Positions 48,319 to 57,300 of a DNA stretch of 64,000 nt are shown here, in pieces. The position numbers and the translations under genes were made by a program. Positions within the stretch are counted from its first letter, which is position 1. Each line of letters starts with the position of its first letter. The notes beneath the pieces are model-generated. The model was not told the origin of the DNA and ran no database searches. It was given only the letters and a program-made list of their open reading frames with translations. The stretch is from Pseudoalteromonas prydzensis (GTDB lineage: Bacteria > Pseudomonadota > Gammaproteobacteria > Enterobacterales > Alteromonadaceae), in NCBI RefSeq assembly GCF_001661495.1, contig NZ_BDDT01000006.1:1-64000 (forward strand). The letters are read 5' to 3'.

Positions 48319-48822
48319 TTAAGGTTTAGTTGGCCCGGCAATTTCAGTCACTTCATGTTCGAGTGTTTTATAGAAGCCCAACATAAAAAGTAGCTCAACA
48401 AGCACAAACAAAGGTCCAATCACAAGGCCAACTATATCGTCAACAAACGCCGGTTTTTTGCCTTCATAATAATGGCCGATAAACTGTAATACCCAACCTA
48501 ATACAAAAAGTCCCACACTTATCAGCAACCAATGACTAAAAGTGAGTTGCGCTATTGGTACTGCGGCAATAGAGAATAACACTAACAGCACGGCCATAAT
48601 TAATCCCAATGACACACTGAGCATTAAGTAATAAACCACTGACGCGAATACCGCAATCTGCGCGCCATTAAGCGCAAACGCTCCGATTGGTATATAAATA
48701 CGTGCAAGTAAACAAATAACTGCAAATACAATCAAGGGGATACCAAAAAAATGCGTTAGAACATTACGTTTTGAGCGGTGATATAAACCATAATTACCAA
48801 GTTGTTGTTGTAAGGTTTTCAT
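48319..48822 (-). CDS. Mpo1-like membrane protein
   Basis: A 167-residue membrane protein with four hydrophobic segments (IPLIVFAVICLLARIYIPIG, VVYYLMLSVSLGLIMAVLLVLFSI, LLISVGLFVLGWVLQFIGHYYEG, and one near LFVLVELLFMLGFYK). The Mpo1/DUF962 signature YHRSKRNVLTHFFGIP is near residue 14 and GWVLQFIGHYYEGKKPAF near 100. The yeast homologue removes one carbon from 2-hydroxy long-chain acyl chains; a similar role is an inference. It lies before an SDR gene and is presumably co-transcribed with it. Confidence 0.87.
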   Translation of the reverse strand: MKTLQQQLGNYGLYHRSKRNVLTHFFGIPLIVFAVICLLARIYIPIGAFALNGAQIAVFASVVYYLMLSVSLGLIMAVLLVLFSIAAVPIAQLTFSHWLLISVGLFVLGWVLQFIGHYYEGKKPAFVDDIVGLVIGPLFVLVELLFMLGFYKTLEHEVTEIAGPTKP

Positions 48823-48905
48823 CTTGTATTCTCGTTTTATTGGCTAATAAAACTACTGTAGCAAATAACAATAAAGTAACAATGTCTGATATCCGACATT
48901 TAAAG

Positions 48906-49325
48906 CTAAACTAATGCACTTATAATTTTTCCTTTGTCATGCTCGGGCGCTTTAGCTTGCAGCTCTCGGCCCTTTTGATACTCGTGCTCAAGCATCTTTT
49001 GCAAATTTTCCATTTGTTCAGACAGCGCGCTTGTATCACCGTCTTGATCGTGTATTTTCTTTGCTAACTCCTCTATAGCCGCCTTAAGTTCAGCTATTTT
49101 TTCTTTATCAACGCCTAATCGTTGATAAATAAGTGCTTCATTTGCCTGTTCGAGGAAATTTTTTTCATAGCTTGGGTTTTTAAGCGCAGTTACTGTATCA
49201 ACTTGGCTAGTATTTGCCATATCCGGCAATTCAGTTGCCGCTTTTGGTGGCATCACTGTTTGTGTTTGATCAGGCGCACGATATGGCTGCGTACGGTACT
49301 GGTTATGAAAAGTAAGTAAGCTCAT
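48906..49325 (-). CDS. Hypothetical coiled-coil protein
   Basis: A 139-residue soluble protein starting at the ATG at 49325 (MSLLTFHNQY, with TTGAGG upstream). The N-terminal 60 residues are low-complexity polar (PKAATELPDMANTSQVDT). The C-terminal half is a long heptad-like helix: KEKIAELKAAIEELAKKIHDQDG and SEQMENLQKMLEHEYQKG. No known domain is recognised. It might be a cell-surface or filament protein, but nothing supports that here. It is a single gene between Mpo1 and the Crp/Fnr regulator. Confidence 0.65.
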   Translation of the reverse strand: MSLLTFHNQYRTQPYRAPDQTQTVMPPKAATELPDMANTSQVDTVTALKNPSYEKNFLEQANEALIYQRLGVDKEKIAELKAAIEELAKKIHDQDGDTSALSEQMENLQKMLEHEYQKGRELQAKAPEHDKGKIISALV

Positions 49326-49406
49326 TGCCTCAATTCCATTGAAAAGATGGGTCACCTCCCATGCTTAGCAATTATGAAGCCAGTTAGGGACAAACGGATA
49401 AGAAAT

Positions 49407-50081
49407 TTACTGCGTTAATGCCGCCAGCTTTGCTTTATCAATAATTTCGATGCGTTGATAATGCAAAGATACAATGCTTTTTTCGCTTAGCACTTGTAGA
49501 ATTTGATTGATTGTTTGCCGAGTTAAGTAGGTCATATCTGCAAGTTGCTGCTGCGATAGCATCACAGTTTCGCGATCACCCGACCGCGAAGTAACAGCCA
49601 TCACAAGCAGCCGTTTACAGACTTTTTGCTGTGCAGTTAATAGCGCATGATCTTCCAGTGATGTAAATAATAAACGCATTTTATGCGATAGCAGTACACC
49701 AAAGTCATGCCAATACACAGGTTTAAGGGTCAGTAATTGCAACAGTGAACGATGTGGTACATGCAGTAATCGGCTCGGTATTTGTGCATGTACATCATGA
49801 GTGCGCAGGCCACCATCAAATAAAGCCACTTCGCCAAACCAAATAGCAGAGTCAATAAAACTCAAAACTGCCTCTTTGCCATCGCTATTTGCGCCACTGA
49901 CTCGCATTACCCCATTAAGTACAACGTATAAACCTGAGTTTTTATCACCACGTAAAAATAACGCTTCACCAGCATCAAGTTGTATAACCTTTGCATGTTG
50001 CAATAACGACTGCTGAAATTCATCACAGCGACTACTAAACCAATTTCCTTGGTTAATTATCGCACGGTCCTGTTCATTCAT
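49407..50081 (-). CDS. Crp/Fnr-family transcriptional regulator
   Basis: A 224-residue protein. The N-terminal cyclic-nucleotide-like domain (about 20-130) has LFLRGDKNSGLYVVLNGVMRVSG near residue 40 and FDGGLRTHDVHA near 95. The C-terminal winged helix (about 150-220) has the recognition part LSQQQLADMTYLTRQTINQIL. No cluster of cysteines as in Fnr is present, so it is not an obvious oxygen sensor. The ligand is unknown. It is divergent from the M20 hydrolase gene with 51 bases between starts, so that gene is a likely target. Confidence 0.88.
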   Translation of the reverse strand: MNEQDRAIINQGNWFSSRCDEFQQSLLQHAKVIQLDAGEALFLRGDKNSGLYVVLNGVMRVSGANSDGKEAVLSFIDSAIWFGEVALFDGGLRTHDVHAQIPSRLLHVPHRSLLQLLTLKPVYWHDFGVLLSHKMRLLFTSLEDHALLTAQQKVCKRLLVMAVTSRSGDRETVMLSQQQLADMTYLTRQTINQILQVLSEKSIVSLHYQRIEIIDKAKLAALTQ

Positions 50082-50132
50082 ATCGGTTTACTCTACATTG
50101 TACTTAGTACTCAAATAATAAAAGGGATTGCT

Positions 50133-51458
50133 ATGTTAAACAAAATTATTTACCGCAGTTTATTACTAAACAGCATCTTGCTAGGCACCTTACCTTCACC
50201 AAGTTTTGCAGCAGCTTCTAATGAGCAGCTAAACGTAAATCTTAAAAAAGCTAACCATAGCGTCAGTGAAAAAGTAATTACTTGGCGACGCCATCTGCAC
50301 CAATACCCAGAGCTTAGTAATCGCGAATTTGAAACCGCTAAATACATTACTAAACATTTAAAAGCACTGGGCCTCGAAGTCCAAACTGGGGTTGCTCATA
50401 CTGGTGTGGTCGCTAAACTTAAAGGCGGCAAAAAAGGCCCCTTAGTTGCGCTGCGGGCAGATATGGACGCCCTCCCTGTAACCGAACAAGTTGATTTACC
50501 GTTTGCTTCTACGCAGACCTCTACCTATCGTGGCAATGAAGTAGGTGTGATGCACGCCTGTGGTCATGATAATCATGTCGCCATTTTGATGGCTGTGGCT
50601 GAGTCTTTGGCTAAAGTTCAAGATGACTTAGCGGGTGACGTATTATTTGTCTTTCAACCAGCAGAAGAAGGTGCCCCGGAAGGTGAAGAAGGCGGTGCTG
50701 AACTGATGCTCAAAGAAGGTTTATTTAAAGAAAAACCCGTAGCCGTGTTCGGTTTACATGTAACTAGTTCATTAAACACTGGCCAAATTGGTTTTCGTGA
50801 AGGGCCGTTGATGGCCAGCTCAGACTCGTTTTCAATCAATGTTCAAGGTCGCCAAACCCATGGTTCAAGGCCTTGGAATGGGGTTGATCCAATCGTTACA
50901 GCTTCGCAAATTATAATGGCAACACAAACCATTTCATCACGTCAAGTTGATGTCACTAAAGCCCCTTCTGTTATCTCCTTTGGGGCTATTAATGGCGGTG
51001 TACGTTCCAATATCATTCCTGATAGTGTTGAGTTAATTGGTACTATTCGCACCTTTGATCAAACAATGCGTGCAGATATAAAAGAACGCTTGGCGAAAAC
51101 AGCTGAGTTAGTCGCAGAGTCTGCCGGAGCAAAAGCCGATGTGCATATCGATCATGGCTACCCAGTCACTGTGAATGATGTAAAACTCACCCAAAAAATG
51201 ACGCCAACACTCGCTAAAGTGGCTGGGACTGAGAATATCATTACCACTGATTTGATCACCGGCGCTGAAGACTTCAGCTATTACGCATTAGAAACTCCGG
51301 GTTTGTTTTTCTTCTTAGGTGTTACACCCCGAGGTCAAGATGCAAAAACTGCAGCAAGTAATCACTCGCCACAATTTTTCGCCGACGAGAAAGCATTGCA
51401 GCTGGGGGTTGATTCAATGACTCAATTGATTGTGGATTTCTTTGCTAAGGAAAAATAA
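50133..51458 (+). CDS. Exported M20-family amidohydrolase
   Basis: A 441-residue enzyme starting at the ATG at 50133 (MLNKIIYRSLLLNS, AAAGGGA upstream) with a signal peptide (SILLGTLPSPSFAAAS). The zinc-binding region ALRADMDALPV is near residue 110, HACGHDNHVAILM near 148 and QPAEEGAPEGEEGGAE near 180 gives the catalytic glutamate. This is the M20D amidohydrolase group (hippuricase/IAA-amino-acid hydrolase type), usually cytoplasmic but often secreted in this order. It should hydrolyse N-acyl amino acids or dipeptides. The longer open frame into the regulator intergenic region is not used. Confidence 0.9.
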   Translation: MLNKIIYRSLLLNSILLGTLPSPSFAAASNEQLNVNLKKANHSVSEKVITWRRHLHQYPELSNREFETAKYITKHLKALGLEVQTGVAHTGVVAKLKGGKKGPLVALRADMDALPVTEQVDLPFASTQTSTYRGNEVGVMHACGHDNHVAILMAVAESLAKVQDDLAGDVLFVFQPAEEGAPEGEEGGAELMLKEGLFKEKPVAVFGLHVTSSLNTGQIGFREGPLMASSDSFSINVQGRQTHGSRPWNGVDPIVTASQIIMATQTISSRQVDVTKAPSVISFGAINGGVRSNIIPDSVELIGTIRTFDQTMRADIKERLAKTAELVAESAGAKADVHIDHGYPVTVNDVKLTQKMTPTLAKVAGTENIITTDLITGAEDFSYYALETPGLFFFLGVTPRGQDAKTAASNHSPQFFADEKALQLGVDSMTQLIVDFFAKEK

Positions 51459-51470
51459 TTTTTAATAAAA

Positions 51471-51495
51471 ATATACCCACATAATGTGGGTATAT
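51471..51495. terminator. Terminator between convergent M20 and M61 genes
   Basis: ATATACCCACAT and ATGTGGGTATAT form a twelve-pair stem without much loop (51471-51482 and 51484-51495). Confidence 0.75.
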
Positions 51496-51520
51496 TCAAT
51501 TACGGTTAGATTGCTAATAT

Positions 51521-53407
51521 TTATCGCTTAGCAAGTAACTGCGATAAGTAATCTGGCTTGCCTTCAATACGCTCAAGATGAGGGTACTTAAGGCCCTCAT
51601 GGTAATCAATTTGAATTTCACTGTACTGATCAAAGTTTTTCACCAGTAGCTTAATTGGCGCTGTTGTATCTTTAGCATAAGTGACGGCATCTTTAAGTGC
51701 ATCACCACTGAACTGCGTATTATTAACCGCAATAATTTGCATACTTGGCGCAAGACCCGCATTAAATGCAGGGCTATCCCATAATACATCGCGCATTTTG
51801 CCCTCTTTATTTACTGAAAAGCCCAGAGAATAAAGTAGATCCGTCGCTTTATAGCGGCTTTCAATTGCTTTAATGCCACCAGAGGCTTTGTTGTTATAAA
51901 TCAATTGCCAACCTTGATCTGCAAGTGAGTTAGACAAGTTAACATGGCCTTTTAAACGCGCATTAATAAACTCATCCCATTGGTACTTTTCAATCCCATT
52001 GAGGGTATTGATCACATCGTCAAATTTATAGGTCAGTACATTCCAATCACCGGGATTAACACCAAAAAAGTTGTGGGCAAAATCATCTAATGAATGACCG
52101 TTGTTACTCAATTCACGTAATTTCGCATCAACAGCAAACCAAATTAACTCTCCCCCTGAGTAATAATCTTCACTCATTTGATAGCTGCGATAAGGCAACG
52201 ATGAGCGCTGAGCGATGGTGGGATCGTTAGTAGTATCTAAAATATTACGCCATGCCATACCAGGGCGACCTTGGTCATAGGTTGCGCCTAAACGGGCTAA
52301 CATATCCATCGCATTTTCTTGGCTCCAAAGTCCAGAGCGAGCTGCAACCACTTGCCCCCAAAACTGGGTTTGCCCTTCATAAACCCAAAGGCCATTTGCC
52401 TCTTTTACTTGATTGTAGGTCGGTGTCCATAAGGCTTCAGGACGGCGATATTTACCATTCCAGGAATGGTTAAATTCGTGCGCTAATAAATCGCGACCTA
52501 CCCATGACTTATCCCAATCAGTAAAATAATTTTCTTTCGCGCTATTTTCACTTGAACGATGATGCTCCATACCTATACCGCCTAACTTATCTGTAAGGGC
52601 AAGTAAAAAATCATAATGGTCAAAGTGGTGTGCACCATAAAGCGCATACATTTGTTGGATCAGTTCGCGGTGTGCTGTTAATCCTTCGTCACTGATCTGA
52701 AGATCTTTTTCTTTATCTGCAAAGATATTTAAGAACACCGGAGTGTCTGCATTAGGGTTTAAATCAACACGTTTATAGTGGCTACCAGCAAACATAGGCG
52801 AGTCGACTAGGTTTTCAAAATCAATTCCCTCAAAGGTAACGGTATTACCTTTTTGCGAAGACTTTTCAAGTGCAGTAGCAAATTGCCAGCCTTTCGGCAA
52901 CGTTACACTTGGTTGAAATTTAATTTTACGACTGTAATGCCCTGCGGGGTAAAGTGCCACTGTATCCCACTGTAAATTAAGCATTTCAGGCGTCATCATA
53001 ACGCGTCCTTGCTCTGAACTTTGTGGTGACAAAAATTGATATTCAACATGCAGCTCACGCACCCCCTTAGGAACCTTAAAGTTAAAAGCGTATACGTTAG
53101 CAGGATCGCGTTGCCATGCGATCGCTTTACCTTTTGCTGAAATTTTCAACCCCGCCAACTGACTTATTGGTCCAACCGGTGAGTGGTGCCCTGGTATCCA
53201 CTGCGGATAGAGTAATGTCATATCACCAGACTTCACAGGAATGGTTTCGTTTATCTGAAAAATACGATGGGCAAGATCGGTAGCATCAACATTAATTTTA
53301 ATTGTTCCGGGAAATATTTTATCAACCGGTTTTTGAACGCCAGCCAGAGCTGGTAGAGCAAGGCCCATAAAAGAACTGAGGGCAGCAGCGATAACATAAT
53401 TTTTCAC
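51521..53407 (-). CDS. Exported M61-family aminopeptidase-like protease
   Basis: A 628-residue protein with a signal peptide (AAALSSFMGLALPALA). The N-terminal part (about 30-200) is a beta domain. The M1-like fold of M61 follows, with the zinc site LAHEFNHSWNGKYRRPE near residue 307 (HExxH as HEFNH) and third ligand in GLWVYEGQTQFWG near 350. A PDZ-like domain is at about 530-610 (DSPAFNAGLAPSMQIIAVNN). The M61 family includes glycyl aminopeptidases; the substrate here is unknown. The gene has no close partner; 278 bases separate it from the divergent TRIC gene. Confidence 0.92.
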   Translation of the reverse strand: MKNYVIAAALSSFMGLALPALAGVQKPVDKIFPGTIKINVDATDLAHRIFQINETIPVKSGDMTLLYPQWIPGHHSPVGPISQLAGLKISAKGKAIAWQRDPANVYAFNFKVPKGVRELHVEYQFLSPQSSEQGRVMMTPEMLNLQWDTVALYPAGHYSRKIKFQPSVTLPKGWQFATALEKSSQKGNTVTFEGIDFENLVDSPMFAGSHYKRVDLNPNADTPVFLNIFADKEKDLQISDEGLTAHRELIQQMYALYGAHHFDHYDFLLALTDKLGGIGMEHHRSSENSAKENYFTDWDKSWVGRDLLAHEFNHSWNGKYRRPEALWTPTYNQVKEANGLWVYEGQTQFWGQVVAARSGLWSQENAMDMLARLGATYDQGRPGMAWRNILDTTNDPTIAQRSSLPYRSYQMSEDYYSGGELIWFAVDAKLRELSNNGHSLDDFAHNFFGVNPGDWNVLTYKFDDVINTLNGIEKYQWDEFINARLKGHVNLSNSLADQGWQLIYNNKASGGIKAIESRYKATDLLYSLGFSVNKEGKMRDVLWDSPAFNAGLAPSMQIIAVNNTQFSGDALKDAVTYAKDTTAPIKLLVKNFDQYSEIQIDYHEGLKYPHLERIEGKPDYLSQLLAKR

Positions 53408-53685
53408 TTACTTCTCCAATAAAGAAGCGCAAAGCACGCGCATTTAGTTTTGTCCTGATAATGTGAGTAAAAACACTCGGCAACCTCCATTTTGTTTCAG
53501 TAATTACTGAAATAACCATAACTTTATAACGCCATGCAACCCTAATAGCAATAACTTATGGGACCAATGACTATTAAAAGCGTTAAAACAATCACTATCT
53601 ATCATGACAATTAATCACATTCCGCGATATTCAGGCGCTATAAACTCAAAACAAGTTACACTTATTTACAGTTATTTTTAACGGA

Positions 53686-54324
53686 ATGAATATCAAAGTG
53701 ACAGCTGACTATTTTCACTTTTTAAACATTATTGGTGTTGCTTTTTTCGCAATCTCAGGAACATTGCTTGGCCATGATAAAGACATTGGAGGGTTCGGTG
53801 TTGTTGTCGTTGGCACGGTTACAGCCTTAGGCGGCGGTACATTACGCGATGTATTACTCAATCAGCCAGTGTTCTGGATTGCCCAACCTGATTACTTATA
53901 CGCAACCTACGCTGCAATTTTCGTTGCAGTCATCTTTATTCGCTATATGCCTGATGTATCAAACTATTATATGCTACTTGTTGATGCTATCGGCATGGCT
54001 ACTTTTAATGTAGTTGGTATTGAAAAAGCGTTAATCGAAGGCACTACCATGATGGTTGCTATTACTATGGGCATGACCACGGGTATATTCGGTGGTTTAA
54101 TGCGCGACGTAATTTGCCGTGAAGTCCCGCTGGTAATGCGTGATGAACTCTACTCGACCGCCTGTTTTTGCGGTGGCCTAGCCTACGCTGCACTTTTTTT
54201 ATTAGGCGTTCCCTACCTATGGTGTATATTTGGCTCATTATTTATTACCGTATTTTTACGACTTGGTGCCCTTCATTGGGGCTGGCAACCAAATATATTT
54301 AGGAAAAGAACCGTCAGAAAATAG
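53686..54324 (+). CDS. TRIC-family cation channel (YicG/UPF0126 type)
   Basis: A 212-residue inner-membrane protein with about seven hydrophobic segments in two repeated halves, each with the family motif: GVVVVGTVTALGGGTLRDVLL near residue 40 and MGMTTGIFGGLMRDVICREVP near 125. The conserved glycine-rich hinge is GGGTLRD and GGLMRD. Bacterial TRIC channels conduct potassium and are trimers. The role in the cell is not known. A terminator follows. Confidence 0.9.
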   Translation: MNIKVTADYFHFLNIIGVAFFAISGTLLGHDKDIGGFGVVVVGTVTALGGGTLRDVLLNQPVFWIAQPDYLYATYAAIFVAVIFIRYMPDVSNYYMLLVDAIGMATFNVVGIEKALIEGTTMMVAITMGMTTGIFGGLMRDVICREVPLVMRDELYSTACFCGGLAYAALFLLGVPYLWCIFGSLFITVFLRLGALHWGWQPNIFRKRTVRK

Positions 54325-54336
54325 AGCTTAAAAAGT

Positions 54337-54367
54337 AAGAGCAGCTAATAAATTATTAGCTGCTCTT
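54337..54367. terminator. Terminator between convergent TRIC and GH16-cytochrome genes
   Basis: AAGAGCAGCTAATAA and TTATTAGCTGCTCTT form a fifteen-pair stem with almost no loop, 13 bases after the TRIC stop. Confidence 0.85.
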
Positions 54368-54393
54368 GACTGAGGGGGAAATTCAAAATGAAT

Positions 54394-57300
54394 TTACAGT
54401 GAGTTTAAAAATGCCAGAACTGCTGATCTATCATTTGCCGATAAACTTTCATAAGCAATTCGTGACGTTTGTGCTTCTCCATCATGCCACAAAATTGCTT
54501 CGTCTATCGTTCTAGCACGGCCATCATGAAGATAACTTGGCTCTGCGGTACAAAACTCATTACCTTGCCCGCCGAGGATATTATCTACCCCACCAGTCAC
54601 ACAGGCAGATAAACCAATGCCCCAAAGCGGCGCTGTTCTCCATTCAGCACCTGTAGCCAAGCCTTCGCCTAAGTTATCGGCTAATCCTGGCCCCATATCA
54701 TGCAGTAATAGATCGGTATATGGGTGAATAGTCTGCGCTCTTAGCTCTGCAAACGGGTGGTGTTCGCTGGTTTCAAATGTACCAGTATGGCAGCCTGCAC
54801 AACCTATTGATGAAAACAGTGTTTTACCTAATTGCACTTGCGGATCGTCAAGGCTACGTTGTGCTCTCACTCCCAGTAATGATATATATTTACTTAGCTC
54901 ATCTAAGTGTGCATCTGAAACTTCACTCCCCGCATTACCGCATACAGCTTGTGAGCTGCCACAATCCGGATCAGGAAACACTGAGTTGGTAACACCCATA
55001 TCGGTATTAAACGCTCCAGCTACTTGGTGTTTAATTGATGCTGCAGCCGCTTTATAACCAAAGCGCCCTAAACGTGTTTGACCCGTGCTAGGATCGATAA
55101 TACGCTGTGCCTTACCTGAAATCCCATCGCCGTTATTGTCATTTTCATCCGCTAAAGCTAATATCGCACTCTCTGGGATCGCCTCAAGTAAGCCTAAACC
55201 GACAAGCTGTGGTGCAATTCGCGCTGAATAACGTGCTGGTGTGGTTTTACTAAATTGGTAATTAGGTGAACGTAAACCGTTATTTTCTGTCCACGACGCA
55301 ATCGTTACATCCCCTTCGCCTTGTGTTGCATCGTTAATCCCTACGTTTTTAGGTTGTAATACATTACCTAATAATGGATGTGTGTTGCCATTAATATCGG
55401 CCACTTTAAACACCCACTTAGCTAAGGAGCCACCAACTTCAGGCGGTGCTGCGCGACCATTACGTACGTGACAGCCAGCACAGCTATCATTAATATAATG
55501 CGGTCCAGACTTACCTACTACGTCATTGAATACCCCATTTTCACCATTTCGTTCATCATGCTCACCATTGACAAAACTACTGTGATGCACACGTCGTCCC
55601 TGCACAAATGCTTGGCCATTTAAGCTCGATAAATTAGTCGCCATTTGCATAAAATGATTGTCTGGTTCATTGGTATAATTATATGGCAGTGTGGTTTTAC
55701 CGCCTAACCAACCTTGCTCGGCAATGGGGTATGAATCTTCTCGTTGTGATGAAGGATCGTTAAAGTCCCCCACAGTTTTCCAAGGCACTAATCCTTCACC
55801 GACAATGTATAAGTAAGTAGTGCCATAATAGTTTTCACGACCTTCAGGGGGGGCATCAAGAAATTGGCTAACCTCAAACTCCATGCGTTGACCAACTTCA
55901 AGTGGTAAAGACCCACCAGCTGGATCCCAGTTCAACGGTCGATAATCATCAATAATCACGCGATAACGGTATTGATCACCTGAATCACTGATCTTATTAA
56001 AGTTTGTATCGTAACTACCATTATCCAGCTCAACCACCGCACCACCGCCAAAGTAATTTCCATGGTACTCAGCAACAGTCCCTAAACCACGATACCAAGC
56101 TCTAAATTCACGCGCTCCTAGTTTCCACTCGGTAATAAAGGTCACTTCAATACGAGAACCACCTTTAGCAACAAAGTCGACAATTTCAAATTGTGCCGTA
56201 CGATGATCCCAGTAATGAGATAAGTAATGATCATAAATTTGAAATTGATCTTCTTTGGCATGACGGTCACGGCCACGGTCGGCAAATCGCGTGATTAACG
56301 CATCGCCTCTATCAAAACTTATTTCTTGCTCTAACTGTGTAGCTGTATTGTATAAAGGAATAATATTTCCTAAGTTGATTTCACAACCTTGGCTATTTAC
56401 TTGGCTACCTGCAGGTGTGTTTGGACATTGGTCTTGGCTGTCACTCACACCATCATTATCGCTGTCGCTTTCTGTTTGATTTGCAAGGTTAAACTCTAAC
56501 CAATTGATATTAAATTCACCGCCGTTCATTTCAATACGAACAGTATGAACTCCTTGATCTAAAGTGACTGACGCGATTGTTTGACTAATAAATGTTTGCC
56601 AACCACCGGTTGTAGGCACAGCATCAGTGGCAACAGTGTTACCATCAATTAATACTGTGTAAGTGCCGTTACCAATTTCAGAGGCTACACGGGTAATTAA
56701 GTTATACGTTCCTGCACCTAGGTTCGCTTGATATTCAAGCCATTCACCCGCTGAGGTCCACCCGACATTATAACCGCCGCCAGTATCGTTGGTGGTTTCA
56801 ATATCAACATCATCGTTGCGATATTCGCCGCCAGTATTGCCTGCGTCATTATCAAAATAGTTACTGTAATCTTCAGCTTCGAGACGAAGTTGCTCGGTAA
56901 CTAACACGCTACAGCCTCCAGCATCAACAACGTCACCCATCGGTGTATTTAAACATTGATCAATGTTGTCATTCACACCATCGCCATCATTATCTGTAAC
57001 GGGAATTAGCTTGTAATAACATGACTTTACAACTCCAGAAAGAGGGTCACCAAACGTTGCTGTATTACAGTTTACTGGTGAGCTTGCAGTGAGATAATTG
57101 AAACTACCATTCGCACCAAACGCAATCGAAGCCGTGCCGTTGAATTCACAACTGCCATTTTCAGTAGCGCATAATGTGTAATCACTCGGTCCTTGATTAG
57201 TATTCCCTGAAGATGAATCTGAAAATGTATGCGTTTGTTCTGCAGTGTCTGTAACAACACCGTTATTTTGTAAATAAGTAAACCAGAAACTTACTACATC

